DNA of 64,000 nucleotides, taken from assembly GCF_000429605.1 (NCBI RefSeq), contig NZ_AUCE01000011.1, positions 1-64,000 of the forward strand, written 5' to 3'. The DNA comes from Azonexus hydrophilus DSM 23864. GTDB lineage: Bacteria > Pseudomonadota > Gammaproteobacteria > Burkholderiales > Rhodocyclaceae. The notes under the pieces are model-generated. The model had not been told where the DNA came from. It worked only from the letters and a program-made list of their open reading frames with translations, and did no database searches. Position numbers and translations under genes: made by a program. Every line of letters starts with the position of its first letter. Position 1 is the stretch's first letter. Below, one piece after another: positions 9,136-17,403 of the stretch.

Positions 9136-11282
9136 GCCTCGCCTCCCCTTTCACGGGCGATGCGGGTGACTTCCGGCAAATGGCGGATGCCACGCATGAC
9201 GGCGGCCAGATGACTGCGGTTGGCGACCTGGATGGTGAAGTTCAGCGTCGTGAACAAGCGCTCGGGATCGGCTTCCATGGCGACGTGCTCGATATTCGAA
9301 CCGGCCTCGGAAATGGCCGCCGCAACCTGTGCCAGCACACCACGCTTGTTCTTGACCTCGACCTTGATGCGCAACTCGAACAGCTTGCCCTCTTCCGGCT
9401 CCCACTCGACGTCGATCCACTTCTGCGGCTCGCTCGAACGCGATTTGCGGATTACCGGGCAATCGTGGGTATGGATGACCATGCCGCTGCCCTTGCGGAT
9501 CGAACCGATGATCGGATCGCCGGGAATCGGCTGGCAACAGGGCGCCAACTGGATGGCCATGCCTTCGTTGCCGTGGATGGCCAGCGTCAGGCCGCCGGGC
9601 ACGACCGCCGCCATGTCCTCGCGCGCCAGCAGGCGACGGGCAACCACCGACGGCAGACGCTTGCCCAGGCCGATATCGGCATAGACCTCGTCCAGCGAAT
9701 GCTGGCCGCTGGCCTTGACCAGCGAATCCCAGGCCGTCGCCGGAATCGAGATCGGCACCACGCCCAGCGACAGCAACTCCTGGCGCAGCAGACGCTCGCC
9801 CAGCCGCGCCGATTCTTCGTTCTGCGTCGTGCGCAGGAAATGGCGGATCTTGCTGCGCGCCCGGCCGGTCTTGACGTAACTCAGCCACACCGGATTCGGG
9901 CTGGCCTCCTGCGCGGTGATGATCTCGACCAGGTCACCGTTCTTCAGTTCGGTGCGCAGCGGCGCCAGTTCATGATTGATGCGCGCCGCCGAGCAATGAT
10001 TGCCGACGTCGGTATGCACGGCGTAGGCAAAATCGACGACGGTGGCGCCTTGCGGCAGCGCCATGATCTTGCCCTTGGGCGTGAAGATATAGACCTCGTC
10101 GGGGAACAGGTCGATCTTGACGTCCTCGAAGAACTCGGCGGAATTGCCCGACTGCGACTCAAGCAGCGACTGCAGCCACTTGTGGGTCTTGATCTGCAAC
10201 TCGGCGCTGCTCTCGTTGCCATCCTTGTACAGCCAGTGCGAGGCAACGCCGTCCTGGGCAACATGGTGCATGTCGCGGGTGCGAATCTGCACTTCCACCG
10301 GCGTCCCGTAGGGGCCGATCAGCGTCGTGTGCAGCGACTGGTACCCGTTGGCCTTGGGGATCGCGATGTAATCCTTGAACTTGCCGGGCACCGGCTTGAA
10401 CAGGCTGTGCAGGGCACCCAATGCCAGATAGCAGCTGGGCACGTTATCGACCACGACGCGGAAACCGTAGATGTCGAGCACCTGCGAGAAGGACAGTTGC
10501 TTGTCCTTCATCTTGCAGAAAATCGAATACAGGCTCTTCTCGCGACCGAACACTTCGGCAGTCAGCCCGGCATGCGCCAGCTTGTCGCAGATGCCTTCCT
10601 GGATACGCGCCAGCAGTTCCTTGCGATTGCCCTTGGCAATGCGCAGCGCCTTGGCCAGCACCTCGGCCCGATGCGGGTAGATCAGGCGGAAGGAGGTGTC
10701 CTGCAACTCGCGGTAAAGCTTGTTCAGGCCCAGGCGTAACGCAATCGGCGCGTAGATTTCCAGCGTTTCGCGGGCGATGCGGATGCGCTTGTCGGCGCGC
10801 ATCGCCGACATGGTCTGGATATTGTGATGCCGGTCGGCCAGCTTGATCAGCACGACGCGCAGATCGCGCGCCATGGCCATCAGCATCTTGCGGAAATTCT
10901 CGGCCTGCGCTTCCTGATAGGAAGCGAACTCCATCTTGTCGAGCTTGGACAGGCCATCAACCAGATCGGCGACTTCCTTGCCGAACTTCTCCGCCAGTTC
11001 CTGCTTGGTCGCCCCGGTATCCTCCATCGTGTCGTGCAGCAAGGCGGCACAGATCGCATCGGCGTCCATGCACCATTCGACGACGGCGCCGGCTACGGCA
11101 AGCGGATGGGTGATGTAGGGCTCGCCCGACATGCGCTTCTGATGCGCATGCGCCTTGGCGGCGAAGGCGTACGCCGACTTGATGCGTTCAACATCAGCCG
11201 GCGGCAGGTAATCGAGGCTATCGAGGAAGACGCGGTAAGCGTCCTCCTGGTAATCGGGCGGAAGCGTGGGCGCGGGCTCCAT
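9132..11282 (-). CDS. spoT: Bifunctional (p)ppGpp synthetase/hydrolase SpoT
   Basis: A 716-residue RelA/SpoT protein. The HD hydrolase domain comes first, with the catalytic pair H83-D84 in HDTMED. The synthetase domain follows (KMKD near residue 260, GYQSLHT, VEVQIRT), then a TGS domain (near VYIFTPKG) and a C-terminal ACT domain. The basic KMKD sequence corresponds to the RxKD motif of bifunctional Rel/SpoT enzymes rather than the acidic ExDD of RelA. The HD residues are intact, so both synthesis and hydrolysis of the alarmone are expected. It lies 22 bp downstream of rpoZ, the conserved proteobacterial order, and overlaps dadA by 4 bp. Confidence 0.96.
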   Translation of the reverse strand: MEPAPTLPPDYQEDAYRVFLDSLDYLPPADVERIKSAYAFAAKAHAHQKRMSGEPYITHPLAVAGAVVEWCMDADAICAALLHDTMEDTGATKQELAEKFGKEVADLVDGLSKLDKMEFASYQEAQAENFRKMLMAMARDLRVVLIKLADRHHNIQTMSAMRADKRIRIARETLEIYAPIALRLGLNKLYRELQDTSFRLIYPHRAEVLAKALRIAKGNRKELLARIQEGICDKLAHAGLTAEVFGREKSLYSIFCKMKDKQLSFSQVLDIYGFRVVVDNVPSCYLALGALHSLFKPVPGKFKDYIAIPKANGYQSLHTTLIGPYGTPVEVQIRTRDMHHVAQDGVASHWLYKDGNESSAELQIKTHKWLQSLLESQSGNSAEFFEDVKIDLFPDEVYIFTPKGKIMALPQGATVVDFAYAVHTDVGNHCSAARINHELAPLRTELKNGDLVEIITAQEASPNPVWLSYVKTGRARSKIRHFLRTTQNEESARLGERLLRQELLSLGVVPISIPATAWDSLVKASGQHSLDEVYADIGLGKRLPSVVARRLLAREDMAAVVPGGLTLAIHGNEGMAIQLAPCCQPIPGDPIIGSIRKGSGMVIHTHDCPVIRKSRSSEPQKWIDVEWEPEEGKLFELRIKVEVKNKRGVLAQVAAAISEAGSNIEHVAMEADPERLFTTLNFTIQVANRSHLAAVMRGIRHLPEVTRIARERGGEA

Positions 11283-11304
11283 CAGGCTTCACCGCCCCGG
11301 ACGA

Positions 11305-11511
11305 TCAGGCTTGGCCGCGATTGAGGACTTCCACGCCGACCTTGCCCAGCGCCATTTCGCGCAAGGCGATGACGGTCGGCTTGTCCTTGTCGACCTCGAC
11401 CAGCGGCGTCGCGCCATTGGCGATCTGGCGAGCGCGATGGGCGGCGGCCAGGGTCATCTGGAAACGGTTCGGAATCCTCTTCAGGCAATCATCGACGGTA
11501 ACGCGAGCCAT
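11305..11511 (-). CDS. rpoZ: RNA polymerase omega subunit
   Basis: A 68-residue protein beginning [12 protein letters not shown], the standard RpoZ N-terminus, followed by the conserved [15 protein letters not shown] helix that contacts the beta' subunit. It supports RNA polymerase assembly and, with beta', forms a ppGpp binding site. It sits between gmk (22-bp gap) and spoT, the usual arrangement, which couples it to stringent control. Slightly shorter than E. coli omega at the C-terminus, which is common in betaproteobacteria. Confidence 0.96.
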   Translation of the reverse strand: MARVTVDDCLKRIPNRFQMTLAAAHRARQIANGATPLVEVDKDKPTVIALREMALGKVGVEVLNRGQA

Positions 11512-11533
11512 GGTCTAACCTCTATTCAATTTT

Positions 11534-12142
11534 TCAAAGCAAACGGGAAAACAACGCGGGATGCTGCAGGCGCTGCTTGCCCGGACTCAGGCGCGAACTG
11601 CGCACGATGGCACGCAAATCCTGCAAAGCCTGATCCAGTTGGTCGTTAATGATAGCATAGTCGAACTCCCCGACATGGCGCATCTCCGCTTCTGCCGCGG
11701 CAAGACGACGATCGATGACGTCCTGCGCATCGGTGCCGCGCCCAGTCAGCCGCCGGCTCAGTTCGTCCATCGACGGCGGCAGGATGAAGACGCCGATCGC
11801 CGCCGGGAACAGCTTCCTGACCTGCTGCGCACCCTGCCAGTCGATCTCGAGCAGCACGTCGTGGCCGGCCGCCAGCTGGTCGCCGATCCACTTCTTCGAG
11901 GTGCCGTAGAAATTGCCGTGCACCTCCGCCCACTCCAGGAACTCGTCGCCGGCGATCATGCTGCGGAAGCGGTCGACGCTGACGAAGTGATATTCCCGCC
12001 CATCCTGCTCACCCGGCCGCGGTGCGCGCGTGGTGAACGAGATGGACAGATGGACACTGGTTTCCTCGGCCAGCAGCATGCGCACCAGCGTGGTCTTGCC
12101 GGTACCCGACGGTGCCGCGACGACATAGAGATTCCCGGACAT
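11534..12142 (-). CDS. gmk: Guanylate kinase
   Basis: A 202-residue P-loop kinase that phosphorylates GMP to GDP. The P-loop APSGTGKTTLV is near residue 10. The GMP-binding segment (SISFTTRAPRPGE) and the lid region (LTGRGTDAQDVIDRR) are present. Length is normal (about 205). It is preceded by yicC with a 19-bp gap and followed by rpoZ, so purine nucleotide supply, omega subunit and SpoT are probably co-transcribed. Confidence 0.96.
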   Translation of the reverse strand: MSGNLYVVAAPSGTGKTTLVRMLLAEETSVHLSISFTTRAPRPGEQDGREYHFVSVDRFRSMIAGDEFLEWAEVHGNFYGTSKKWIGDQLAAGHDVLLEIDWQGAQQVRKLFPAAIGVFILPPSMDELSRRLTGRGTDAQDVIDRRLAAAEAEMRHVGEFDYAIINDQLDQALQDLRAIVRSSRLSPGKQRLQHPALFSRLL

Positions 12143-12161
12143 GGTCAGTGCTCCCCTGGCG

Positions 12162-13028
12162 TCATTCGAGGTTCTGGATCTGTTCGCGCATCTGCTCGAT
12201 CAGCAGCTTGAGCTCCATCGCCGCCTGCGAGACTTCGGTGATGGCGGATTTGGAGGCCAGCGTATTGGCTTCGCGATTGAGTTCCTGCATCAGGAAATCG
12301 AGACGCTTGCCGCAGGCGCCGCCGGCCTTGAGCACCCGCTCGACCTCGTCGAGGTGAGTGGTCAGCCGGGACAGTTCCTCGGCCACGTCGATGCGCGTGG
12401 CGAACACGGCGACTTCCTGCAGGATGCGGTCGTCGCTCGCGTTGCCGAGCGCTTCCTGCAGACGCTGGCGCAGTTTTTCGGTAAACAAGGCCTGTGCTTC
12501 GGGAATGCACGGGGCAACATCGCTGACGATCCGGCGCATGGCGCCCACTCGATCAACGATCGTCTGCGCCAGCTTGGCCCCCTCGCGCCCCCGGCTCGCC
12601 GTGAATTCCTCGAGCACCTCGTTGGCCAGCGCGAGCACGACCGGCCCCAGGGCGGCAAAATCGACGCCCTGCTCGCCGAACATGCCCGGCCAGCGCAAGG
12701 CTTCGTTGACCGACAGCGGCGCCGCATCCGGCAAGCGGCTGCGCACTTGGGCACCCAGCGCGCTCAGCGCGTCGAGCAAATCGACATTGATCTGCAACTG
12801 TTCGCCACGGGCGGCGGTGGCGTTGAAATTCAGGCGGCACTCGACCTTGCCCCGGTTCAGCCGCTTGGCGAGCAGCTCGCGCAGCGGCATTTCCATCGCG
12901 CGCAGGTCTTCGGCAACGCGAAAGTGAAAATCCAGATAGCGGGAATTGACGCTTTTTAGTTCCAATTGCAGCGTTCCACGCTCAAGATCGCGGGTTTTCA
13001 CTGCATATCCGGTCATGCTACAAATCAT
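12162..13028 (-). CDS. yicC: YicC family endoribonuclease-like protein
   Basis: A 288-residue YicC/YloC protein. I chose the start at 13028 (MICSMTGYA), which matches the E. coli N-terminus MIRSMTAYA; a later ATG at 13016 (MTGYA) is also possible. Visible landmarks are SVNSRYLDFHFR near residue 25, the segment RGKVECRLNF, and a C-terminal helical region ending in a run of Glu/Gln. Members are reported as endoribonucleases affecting small-RNA turnover. It heads the yicC-gmk-rpoZ-spoT-dadA-tatD run and faces the kinase gene across a 78-bp divergent gap. Confidence 0.93.
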   Translation of the reverse strand: MICSMTGYAVKTRDLERGTLQLELKSVNSRYLDFHFRVAEDLRAMEMPLRELLAKRLNRGKVECRLNFNATAARGEQLQINVDLLDALSALGAQVRSRLPDAAPLSVNEALRWPGMFGEQGVDFAALGPVVLALANEVLEEFTASRGREGAKLAQTIVDRVGAMRRIVSDVAPCIPEAQALFTEKLRQRLQEALGNASDDRILQEVAVFATRIDVAEELSRLTTHLDEVERVLKAGGACGKRLDFLMQELNREANTLASKSAITEVSQAAMELKLLIEQMREQIQNLE

Positions 13029-13106
13029 CGGGGCTTGCTCTCCAGCTTTACAGGTCGGACAACACGCCCGACAATGCCTGTTGATTGCATCATAACCGCG
13101 AGATCG

Positions 13107-14054
13107 ATGGCGCAACAAGCCAACCACCCGCTACCTAGCGGCCACCAGCTGGAGGAGTACACGATCGACCGCCAGTTGTCGCTGGGCGGTTTTTCCATCG
13201 TGTACCTGGCCCGTGATCCCGAAGGAACGCAAGTCGCGATCAAGGAATACCTGCCCAACAGCCTGGCGCTGCGGGCCAAGGGCGACATCAAGCCGATCAT
13301 CAGCGAAGACCATCTCGGTCCTTTCCGCTACGGCATGAAATGTTTCTTCGAGGAAGGCCGGGCACTGGCCCGACTCTCGCACCCGAACGTGATCCGCGTG
13401 CTGAACTTCTTCCGCGCCAACGAAACGGTCTACATGGTCATGGAGTACGAGCACGGCCGCACGCTGCAGGAATTCATCCACAAGCATCAGGGCCATGTTT
13501 CCGAACGTTTCATCCGCGGCGTGTTCACGCGCATGCTCAACGGCTTGCGCGAAGTGCACTCGCACAAGCTGCTGCACCTCGATCTCAAGCCCTCGAACAT
13601 CTACCTGCGCGGCGACAATTCCCCGGTCCTGATCGACTTCGGCGCCGCCCGACAGACCCTGGCCAGCGACCAGCCCATGCTCAAGCCGATGTACACCCCG
13701 GGCTTTGCCTCGCCCGAACACTACGGCGAACGCAAGAATCTCGGCCCGTGGAGCGACATCTACAGCGTCGGCGCCTCGATGTACGCCTGCCTGGCCGGTT
13801 CGGCACCGCAAGCGGCCGACGAACGCCTGAAGAAAGACACCCTGACGCCGGCCATGGTGCGCTGGGAAGGCCAGTTCTCCGACCGCCTGCTGGAAATCAT
13901 CGACTGGTGCCTCAACCTCAACCACCTGTATCGCCCGCAAAGCGTCTTTGCGCTGCAAAAGGCCCTGGTGGCCGACGTCCATCCGCCGCACATCCGTCAG
14001 CCGGGTAACTGGCTCGGACGTTTCGTCGGCAAATTCCGGAGTTCCCCGAGATGA
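13107..14054 (+). CDS. Ser/Thr protein kinase (Hanks type, non-RD)
   Basis: A 315-residue cytosolic kinase without a transmembrane or sensor domain. The glycine loop is LSLGGFSIVY (residues 24-33), the ATP-anchoring lysine is K46 in VAIKEYLP, the catalytic loop is HLDLKPSN with D159, and the Mg-binding DFG starts at D177. Arg before the catalytic Asp is replaced by Leu, a non-RD kinase. The IKEYLP signature recurs in proteobacterial kinases paired with PP2C phosphatases. I chose ATG 13107 because the domain begins soon after it; ATG 13074 is possible. The 3' end overlaps the phosphatase start by 4 bp (ATGA), indicating a kinase-phosphatase pair. Targets are unknown. Confidence 0.88.
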   Translation: MAQQANHPLPSGHQLEEYTIDRQLSLGGFSIVYLARDPEGTQVAIKEYLPNSLALRAKGDIKPIISEDHLGPFRYGMKCFFEEGRALARLSHPNVIRVLNFFRANETVYMVMEYEHGRTLQEFIHKHQGHVSERFIRGVFTRMLNGLREVHSHKLLHLDLKPSNIYLRGDNSPVLIDFGAARQTLASDQPMLKPMYTPGFASPEHYGERKNLGPWSDIYSVGASMYACLAGSAPQAADERLKKDTLTPAMVRWEGQFSDRLLEIIDWCLNLNHLYRPQSVFALQKALVADVHPPHIRQPGNWLGRFVGKFRSSPR

Positions 14055-14968
14055 GATTCACCATCTACCAGGACAGCCGCCAGGGTGGCCGCAACAACAA
14101 TGAAGACCGCACCACTTACTGCTATTCCCGCGACGCCCTGCTGATGGTCGTCGCCGACGGCATGGGCGGGCATCATCATGGTGAGATTGCCGCCCAGATC
14201 GCCGTCCAGACGCTGGCCAGCGCCTTCCAGCACGAAGCCCGGCCGCACCTCGACGACCCTTTCCGCTTCCTGCAGCGGGGCATGACCAATGCCCACCATG
14301 CCATTCTCGACTACACCGCCCGCCATCGCCTGCCGGACTCGCCGCGCACCACCTGCGTCGCCTGCATCATCCAGGACAACGTCGCCTACTGGGCGCATGC
14401 CGGCGACTCGCGGCTGTTCCTGATCCGTGCCGGCCGGGTCATCGCCCAGACCAAGGATCACTCGCGCATCCGCCTGCTGCTCGAAGAGGGCCTGATCACC
14501 GAAGCCCAGGCCGAACGCCACCCGGATCGCAACAAGATCTACAGTTGCCTGGGCAGCCCGTCGGCGCCGGAAATCGACTTCTCGCGCAAGACGCCGCTCG
14601 AACATGGCGACATCATCCTGCTCTGCAGCGACGGACTGTGGGGCGTGATGCCCGGCGAGAAGATCGCGCTGGTACTGCCCGGCAACAACCTGCTGCAAGC
14701 GGCGCCACTACTGATGAATCAGGCCGAGGCACGCGGCGGGCTGCATGGCGACAACCTGTCGGTGGTCGCCGTGCATTGGGAAGACAATTACGTCGAAGCC
14801 CTGAGCAGCGCCATTTCGACGCAGACCATGCCGGTCGACGAGGTCACCACCAAACTCGAAGAGTTCGGCCGCAACCCGAGCTACAAGAGCGATCTCTCCG
14901 ACGACGAGATCGAGGCAGCGATCGAGGAAATCCGCGCTGCCATCGACAAGTTCAACCCGAAGAAGTAA
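14051..14968 (+). CDS. PP2C-type Ser/Thr protein phosphatase
   Basis: A 305-residue PPM/PP2C phosphatase. Metal-binding motifs are NNNEDR near residue 18, [12 protein letters not shown] near 35, [10 protein letters not shown] near 120 and CSDGLWG near 195. A C-terminal extension of about 60 residues is acidic and helical ([11 protein letters not shown]). It is expected to reverse phosphorylation by the kinase whose stop codon it overlaps. Ten bases separate it from rph, so the pair may be co-transcribed with the rph-rdgB-hemW genes. Confidence 0.92.
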   Translation: MRFTIYQDSRQGGRNNNEDRTTYCYSRDALLMVVADGMGGHHHGEIAAQIAVQTLASAFQHEARPHLDDPFRFLQRGMTNAHHAILDYTARHRLPDSPRTTCVACIIQDNVAYWAHAGDSRLFLIRAGRVIAQTKDHSRIRLLLEEGLITEAQAERHPDRNKIYSCLGSPSAPEIDFSRKTPLEHGDIILLCSDGLWGVMPGEKIALVLPGNNLLQAAPLLMNQAEARGGLHGDNLSVVAVHWEDNYVEALSSAISTQTMPVDEVTTKLEEFGRNPSYKSDLSDDEIEAAIEEIRAAIDKFNPKK

Positions 14969-14978
14969 AGGAATCCCC

Positions 14979-15695
14979 ATGCGTCCCAGCCAGCGCCAGC
15001 CGGATCAGCTCCGTGCCGTCCGCATCACCCGCAATTTCACCCGCCATGCCGAAGGCTCGGTGCTGATCGAAATGGGCGACACCCGCGTGCTGTGCACCGC
15101 CTCGGTCGAGGAAAGCCTGCCGCCCTTCCTGCGCGGCAAGGGCCAGGGCTGGGTCACCGCCGAATACGGCATGCTGCCGCGCTCAACGCACACGCGCAGC
15201 GCGCGCGAAGCGGCCAAGGGCAAGCAGACCGGCCGCACCCAGGAAATCCAGCGCCTGATCGGCCGCAGCCTGCGCGCCGTGACCGACCTCAAGGCCCTCG
15301 GCGAACGCCAGATCACCCTCGACTGCGACGTCCTGCAAGCCGACGGCGGCACCCGCTGCGCCTCGATCACCGGCGCCTGGATCGCCCTCTACGAAGCCTG
15401 CGAGAAGCTGGTGCAGGCCGGCAAGCTGCCGGCCAACCCGGTCAAGGACCACGTCGCCGCGATCTCGGTCGGCATCTATGAAGGCAGCGCGGTGCTCGAC
15501 CTCGACTACCCGGAAGACTCGAACTGCGACACCGACATGAACGTGATCATGACCGGCAAAGGCGGCATCGTCGAAGTCCAGGGTACGGCCGAAGGCGAAC
15601 CCTTCACCCGCGAACAGATGAACGTACTGATGGACCTCGCCCAGATGGGCATCCGCCAACTCGTCGCCGAACAGCAAAGCGCGCTGGCCGCATGA
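14979..15695 (+). CDS. rph: Ribonuclease PH
   Basis: A 238-residue phosphorolytic 3'-5' exoribonuclease that trims tRNA 3' ends. It begins [12 protein letters not shown] and keeps RNase PH landmarks: the stretch around [12 protein letters not shown], the segment [16 protein letters not shown], and the metal-site region with [12 protein letters not shown]. Length is exactly that of E. coli RNase PH. A strong ribosome site (AAAGGAA) precedes the ATG. The stop overlaps rdgB by 4 bp, the conserved pairing. Confidence 0.96.
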   Translation: MRPSQRQPDQLRAVRITRNFTRHAEGSVLIEMGDTRVLCTASVEESLPPFLRGKGQGWVTAEYGMLPRSTHTRSAREAAKGKQTGRTQEIQRLIGRSLRAVTDLKALGERQITLDCDVLQADGGTRCASITGAWIALYEACEKLVQAGKLPANPVKDHVAAISVGIYEGSAVLDLDYPEDSNCDTDMNVIMTGKGGIVEVQGTAEGEPFTREQMNVLMDLAQMGIRQLVAEQQSALAA

Positions 15696-16279
15696 AAAAG
15701 CTCGTCCTCGCCTCGAACAACGCCAAGAAGATGAAGGAGCTGAACGCGCTGCTGGCGCCGCTCGGCTTCGAAGTCATCCCGCAAGGCCAGCTCGGCATTC
15801 CGGAAGCCGAAGAACCGCACTGCACCTTCGTCGAGAACGCGCTGGCCAAGGCCCGCCACGCCGCCCAGCACAGCGGCCTGTCGGCGCTCGCCGACGACTC
15901 CGGCCTGTGCGTCAAGGCGCTCGGCGGCGCCCCCGGCGTGATTTCCGCGCGCTATGCCGGCGAACCGAAATCCGACGCCCGCAACAACGAAAAACTGCTC
16001 GCCGACCTCGCCGGAAACGCCGACCGCCGCGCCCACTTCGTCAGCTGCCTGGTCCTCTGCCGCAGCGCCGACGACCCGCAGCCGATCATCGCCGAAGGCG
16101 AATGGCACGGCGAAATCGTCGACCAATACCGCGGCGACGGCGGCTTCGGCTACGACCCGCTGTTCTTTGTCCCGGAATTCGGGAGAACTGCCGCCGAACT
16201 CGACGCCGACACCAAAAACCGCGTCTCGCATCGCGGCCGGGCCATGCAGAAACTGATCGAGCGGCTGCCGGAACTCTGA
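15692..16279 (+). CDS. rdgB: dITP/XTP pyrophosphatase (non-canonical purine NTP hydrolase)
   Basis: A 195-residue HAM1/RdgB enzyme that hydrolyses dITP, ITP and XTP to monophosphates and so keeps deaminated purines out of DNA. Recognised by the N-terminal [14 protein letters not shown], the catalytic region [10 protein letters not shown] with [12 protein letters not shown], and the C-terminal [12 protein letters not shown] plus SHRGRAM. Length is normal. It overlaps rph by four bases. The next gene is an accessory DUF1016 gene, not hemW. Confidence 0.96.
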   Translation: MKKLVLASNNAKKMKELNALLAPLGFEVIPQGQLGIPEAEEPHCTFVENALAKARHAAQHSGLSALADDSGLCVKALGGAPGVISARYAGEPKSDARNNEKLLADLAGNADRRAHFVSCLVLCRSADDPQPIIAEGEWHGEIVDQYRGDGGFGYDPLFFVPEFGRTAAELDADTKNRVSHRGRAMQKLIERLPEL

Positions 16280-16354
16280 CGCACCACTTTCCACGTGTTT
16301 CCGGTATGCTGGTCGCCCAGTACATTTAATTCAAATGTCATCCGGAATTCAGCC

Positions 16355-17395
16355 ATGAGCGATCAGCCCATACGCTTCACGGAACAGCCTGTTGGCTATA
16401 CCGACTGGCTGGCCGACCTGAAAACCCGCATCCACACCGCCCAGCAACGCGCAACGCTGGCGGTCAACCGCGAACTGGTGCTGCTCTACTGGCAGATCGG
16501 CCGCGACATCCTGGCCCGGCAAGGCGAACAGGGCTGGGGCACCAAGGTCATTGACCGACTGGCCGAGGATTTGCGCCAGGCCTTCCCCACCATGAAAGGC
16601 TTCTCGCCGCGCAACCTCAAGTACATGCGCACCTTCGCCGAGGCCTGGCCGGACGAGGCAATTGTGCAAGGGGTGCTTGCACAATTGCCTTGGTACCACC
16701 AGATCGCGCTGCTGGACAAACTTCCCGGCCCCGAAACCCGCCGCTGGTACGCCGCCAAGGCCATCGAGCACAACTGGTCGCGCAATGTCCTGGTGATGCA
16801 GATCGAAGCCCGGCTACTGGAGCGCAGCGGCAATCTGGTTTCGAATTTTCCCGACACCCTGCCCGCACCACAATCCGACCTCGCCCGCGAGGCGCTGAAA
16901 GATCCTTACCGTTTCGATTTCCTCGGCCTGACCGAAGCGGCGCACGAACGCGAAATCGAAAACGCCCTGATGCAGCACGTCACCGACTTCCTGCTCGAAC
17001 TGGGCGCCGGCTTTGCCTTCGTCGGCCGGCAGGTGTTGCTGAACGTCGGCGGTGAGGAATTCTTCATTGACCTGCTCTTTTATCACCTCAAGTTGCGCAG
17101 CTACGTCGTGATCGAACTGAAAGGCGGCAAGTTCAAGCCGGAACACCTGGGACAACTCGGTTTCTACATGACCGCCATTGATCGCCAGATCAAGCACGCC
17201 CAGGACAACCCGACCATCGGCCTGCTGCTGTGCAAGAGCAAGAACAAGGTGGTAGCGGAATACGCACTGGGCGACAAAGGCCAGCCGATGGGCATCGCCG
17301 AATACAAGCTGCTGGAATCCCTGCCCGAGGAATTGAAGACCAGCCTGCCTAGCATTGAGCAGATCGAGGCAGAACTGGCCAGACTTGCGCCATAA
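16355..17395 (+). CDS. DUF1016/YhcG-type PD-(D/E)XK nuclease domain protein
   Basis: A 346-residue protein of the YhcG/DUF1016 family. The N-terminal helical domain contains LVLLYWQIGRDI and the hallmark AQLPWYHQIALLDKL. The C-terminal PD-(D/E)XK-like domain contains EFFIDLLFYHLKLRSYVVIELK, where the Asp and the ELK carry the active-site pattern, followed by GQLGFYM. The family is predicted nuclease, often found beside restriction-modification genes; its function is not settled. Start 16355 was chosen because MSDQP leads directly into the conserved domain. It lies between rdgB and hemW, which are often neighbours, with an 8-bp gap to hemW. It contains a perfect 15-bp inverted repeat. Confidence 0.9.
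   Translation: MSDQPIRFTEQPVGYTDWLADLKTRIHTAQQRATLAVNRELVLLYWQIGRDILARQGEQGWGTKVIDRLAEDLRQAFPTMKGFSPRNLKYMRTFAEAWPDEAIVQGVLAQLPWYHQIALLDKLPGPETRRWYAAKAIEHNWSRNVLVMQIEARLLERSGNLVSNFPDTLPAPQSDLAREALKDPYRFDFLGLTEAAHEREIENALMQHVTDFLLELGAGFAFVGRQVLLNVGGEEFFIDLLFYHLKLRSYVVIELKGGKFKPEHLGQLGFYMTAIDRQIKHAQDNPTIGLLLCKSKNKVVAEYALGDKGQPMGIAEYKLLESLPEELKTSLPSIEQIEAELARLAP
16656..16690. repeat. Perfect 15-bp inverted repeat inside the DUF1016 gene
   Basis: Arms 16656-16670 and 16676-16690 are exact reverse complements, separated by the five bases gggtg. The repeat encodes the conserved EAIVQGVLAQLP region. Either an RNA hairpin or a protein-binding palindrome is possible. Confidence 0.9.
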
Positions 17396-17403
17396 TTCGC
17401 CTG

